Shown here: positions 6,820 to 7,591 of the stretch, in pieces
How positions within the stretch are numbered: position 1 is the stretch's first letter
Layout of the letters: each line of letters opens with the position of its first letter
The notes under the pieces: model-generated
Told to the model about the DNA's origin: nothing
The model's input: only the letters and a program-made list of their open reading frames with translations
Databases searched by the model: none
NCBI GenBank assembly: GCA_900557355.1
Contig: USSR01000328.1
Span: 1-7,591, forward strand
From: an uncultured Bacteroides sp.
Lineage (GTDB): Bacteria; Bacteroidota; Bacteroidia; Bacteroidales; Bacteroidaceae
Length of the DNA: 7,591 nucleotides
Direction of reading: 5' to 3'
Made by a program: the position numbers and the translations under genes

Positions 6820-6877
6820 CAAAATAGATAGACGGTTCGGAATTTTTCGACGCCGGAATGCTTTTTTGTGTCGATAA
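6820..6877 (-). promoter_or_regulatory. Possible promoter/operator of the pump operon
   Basis: A minus-strand promoter must lie in 6761-6951 if the operon starts at TolC, but no full consensus is present. The best -7-like box is CTATTTTG (6827-6820), about 60 bp before the start codon, with no TTTG or TTG at the right distance upstream; a weak -33 would fit an activator-dependent promoter. Upstream, TTATCGACA (6877-6869, minus strand) is identical to nine bases of the candidate operator on the left side (95-103). A second TCGA lies 24 bp away (6850-6847). Both assignments are tentative. Confidence 0.3.
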
Positions 6878-6896
6878 CTAACTTTTTGCCCTTTTA

Positions 6897-6929
6897 TTTG
6901 TTATTTAGAATATAAAAGTTTTATATTTG
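6897..6929 (+). promoter_or_regulatory. Promoter of the DUF4492-cydA operon
   Basis: TTTG (6897-6900) and TATATTTG (6922-6929) match the Bacteroides -33 and -7 (TAnnTTTG) boxes, with 21 bp between them. Transcription should begin near 6933-6938, leaving a short leader of about 15 nt before the ATG at 6952. No matching FNR-type palindrome was seen beside it. Confidence 0.75.
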
Positions 6930-6951
6930 TAATGATTATAATTTCTCTATT

Positions 6952-7194
6952 ATGAAGAATACAATCCAGAAAATCTGGCGGTTTTACGTCGATGGATTCC
7001 GGGGTATGACGCTCGGGAAAACTCTGTGGCTCATTATTCTGGTGAAACTGTTCATCATGTTTTTCATATTGCGTATATTCTTCTTCCCCAATTATCTGAA
7101 CTCGTCTGCGGTAGGCGAAGATAAGGAGGAGTATGTGGGTAGGGAACTTATTGACCGTGCTCTTGGTGATTCCCCTTCTTCCACTCCGGATTGA
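6952..7194 (+). CDS. DUF4492 small membrane protein linked to cytochrome bd
   Basis: An 80-residue protein with a basic amphipathic N terminus (MKNTIQKIWRFYVDGFRGMT), one strongly hydrophobic segment (about 25-45, LWLIILVKLFIMFFILRIFFF) and a charged C-terminal tail (about 55-80, EDKEEYVGRELIDRALGD). This layout and its place directly before cydA match the DUF4492 family, which is regularly found there in Bacteroidetes. Its function is not established; assembly or stability of the bd oxidase is a reasonable guess from linkage, comparable to the small subunits CydX/CydH elsewhere, though the sequence is not visibly related to them. It has its own promoter at 6897-6929, and cydA follows after 56 bp without a terminator. 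Confidence 0.85.
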   Translation: MKNTIQKIWRFYVDGFRGMTLGKTLWLIILVKLFIMFFILRIFFFPNYLNSSAVGEDKEEYVGRELIDRALGDSPSSTPD

Positions 7195-7250
7195 CCAGCG
7201 CTTAATACTGTAAATTACTTATAACTTCATAATTAATAACTTGATTTCTT

Positions 7251-7591
7251 ATGCTTGAACACATCGACACTTCTCTGATTGACTGGTCGAGGGCGCAATT
7301 CGCACTGACAGCCATTTATCACTGGATTTTTGTGCCGCTCACATTGGGGCTGGCAGTCATCATGGGTATCATGGAGACCATGTATTATCGTACGGGGGAT
7401 GAGTTTTGGAAACGCACCGCCAAGTTTTGGATGAAATTGTTCGGTATCAACTTTGCCGTGGGAGTGGCCACGGGATTGATTCTTGAATTTGAGTTCGGAA
7501 CCAACTGGAGTAACTACAGCTGGTTTGTGGGCGACATTTTTGGAGCACCACTTGCCATCGAAGGTATTTTGGCTTTCTTTATGGAAGCTGC
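7251..7591 (+). CDS. cydA: Cytochrome bd ubiquinol oxidase subunit I, N-terminal part
   Basis: The first 113 codons, cut by the window end. The protein begins [20 protein letters not shown] and closely follows CydA of Escherichia coli with a 5-residue offset. H24 corresponds to the haem ligand H19, E104 (in GAPLAIEG) to E99 and E112 (in AFFMEA) to E107, both conserved glutamates in the haem/proton region. [12 protein letters not shown] and [12 protein letters not shown] are family signatures. The enzyme is the inner-membrane quinol oxidase that reduces oxygen to water; in Bacteroides it supports life at nanomolar oxygen. It should be co-transcribed with DUF4492, and cydB is expected beyond the window. 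The ATG at 7251 aligns with the start of known homologues. Confidence 0.97.
   Translation, partial: MLEHIDTSLIDWSRAQFALTAIYHWIFVPLTLGLAVIMGIMETMYYRTGDEFWKRTAKFWMKLFGINFAVGVATGLILEFEFGTNWSNYSWFVGDIFGAPLAIEGILAFFMEA

Overview
The window is chromosomal DNA from a member of the Bacteroidales, most likely a Bacteroides. The basis is AT-rich intergenic DNA without Shine-Dalgarno sequences, promoter boxes of the Bacteroides type (TTTG/TTG about 20 bp before TAnnTTTG), and the gene pair DUF4492-cydA. I cannot name the species from the sequence.

Positions 119-6760 hold six genes on the minus strand that look like one operon, transcribed right to left: a TolC-family outer membrane channel (6760-5333), a MacA/HlyD-type membrane fusion protein (5268-4045), a stand-alone ABC ATPase of the LolD/MacB class (4037-3291), a MacB/FtsX-type permease (3278-2058), a LytS-type histidine kinase (1948-890) and a LytTR response regulator (820-119). 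Together they encode a tripartite efflux pump with a split MacB (compare YknXYZ of Bacillus) and its probable two-component regulator.

On the right, 6761-6951 is a divergent intergenic region. Past it on the plus strand lie a small DUF4492 membrane protein and the first 113 codons of cydA (cytochrome bd oxidase subunit I), which runs off the window. On the left, 1-118 holds a good minus-strand promoter for a gene outside the window. Directly upstream of that promoter is a 17-bp direct repeat with 21-bp period, the layout expected of a LytTR-type operator.

The least expected structure is in the gaps of the pump operon. The three gaps longer than 12 bp (TolC|fusion protein, permease|kinase, kinase|regulator) are each filled with tandem 7- or 8-bp units built around ATGA/GTGA. 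Two of these arrays are folded into long near-perfect inverted repeats. They place stop codons in all three frames right after each gene, and the stop codons of the upstream genes lie in or at the edge of the repeats. The two tight junctions (7 and 12 bp) have none.
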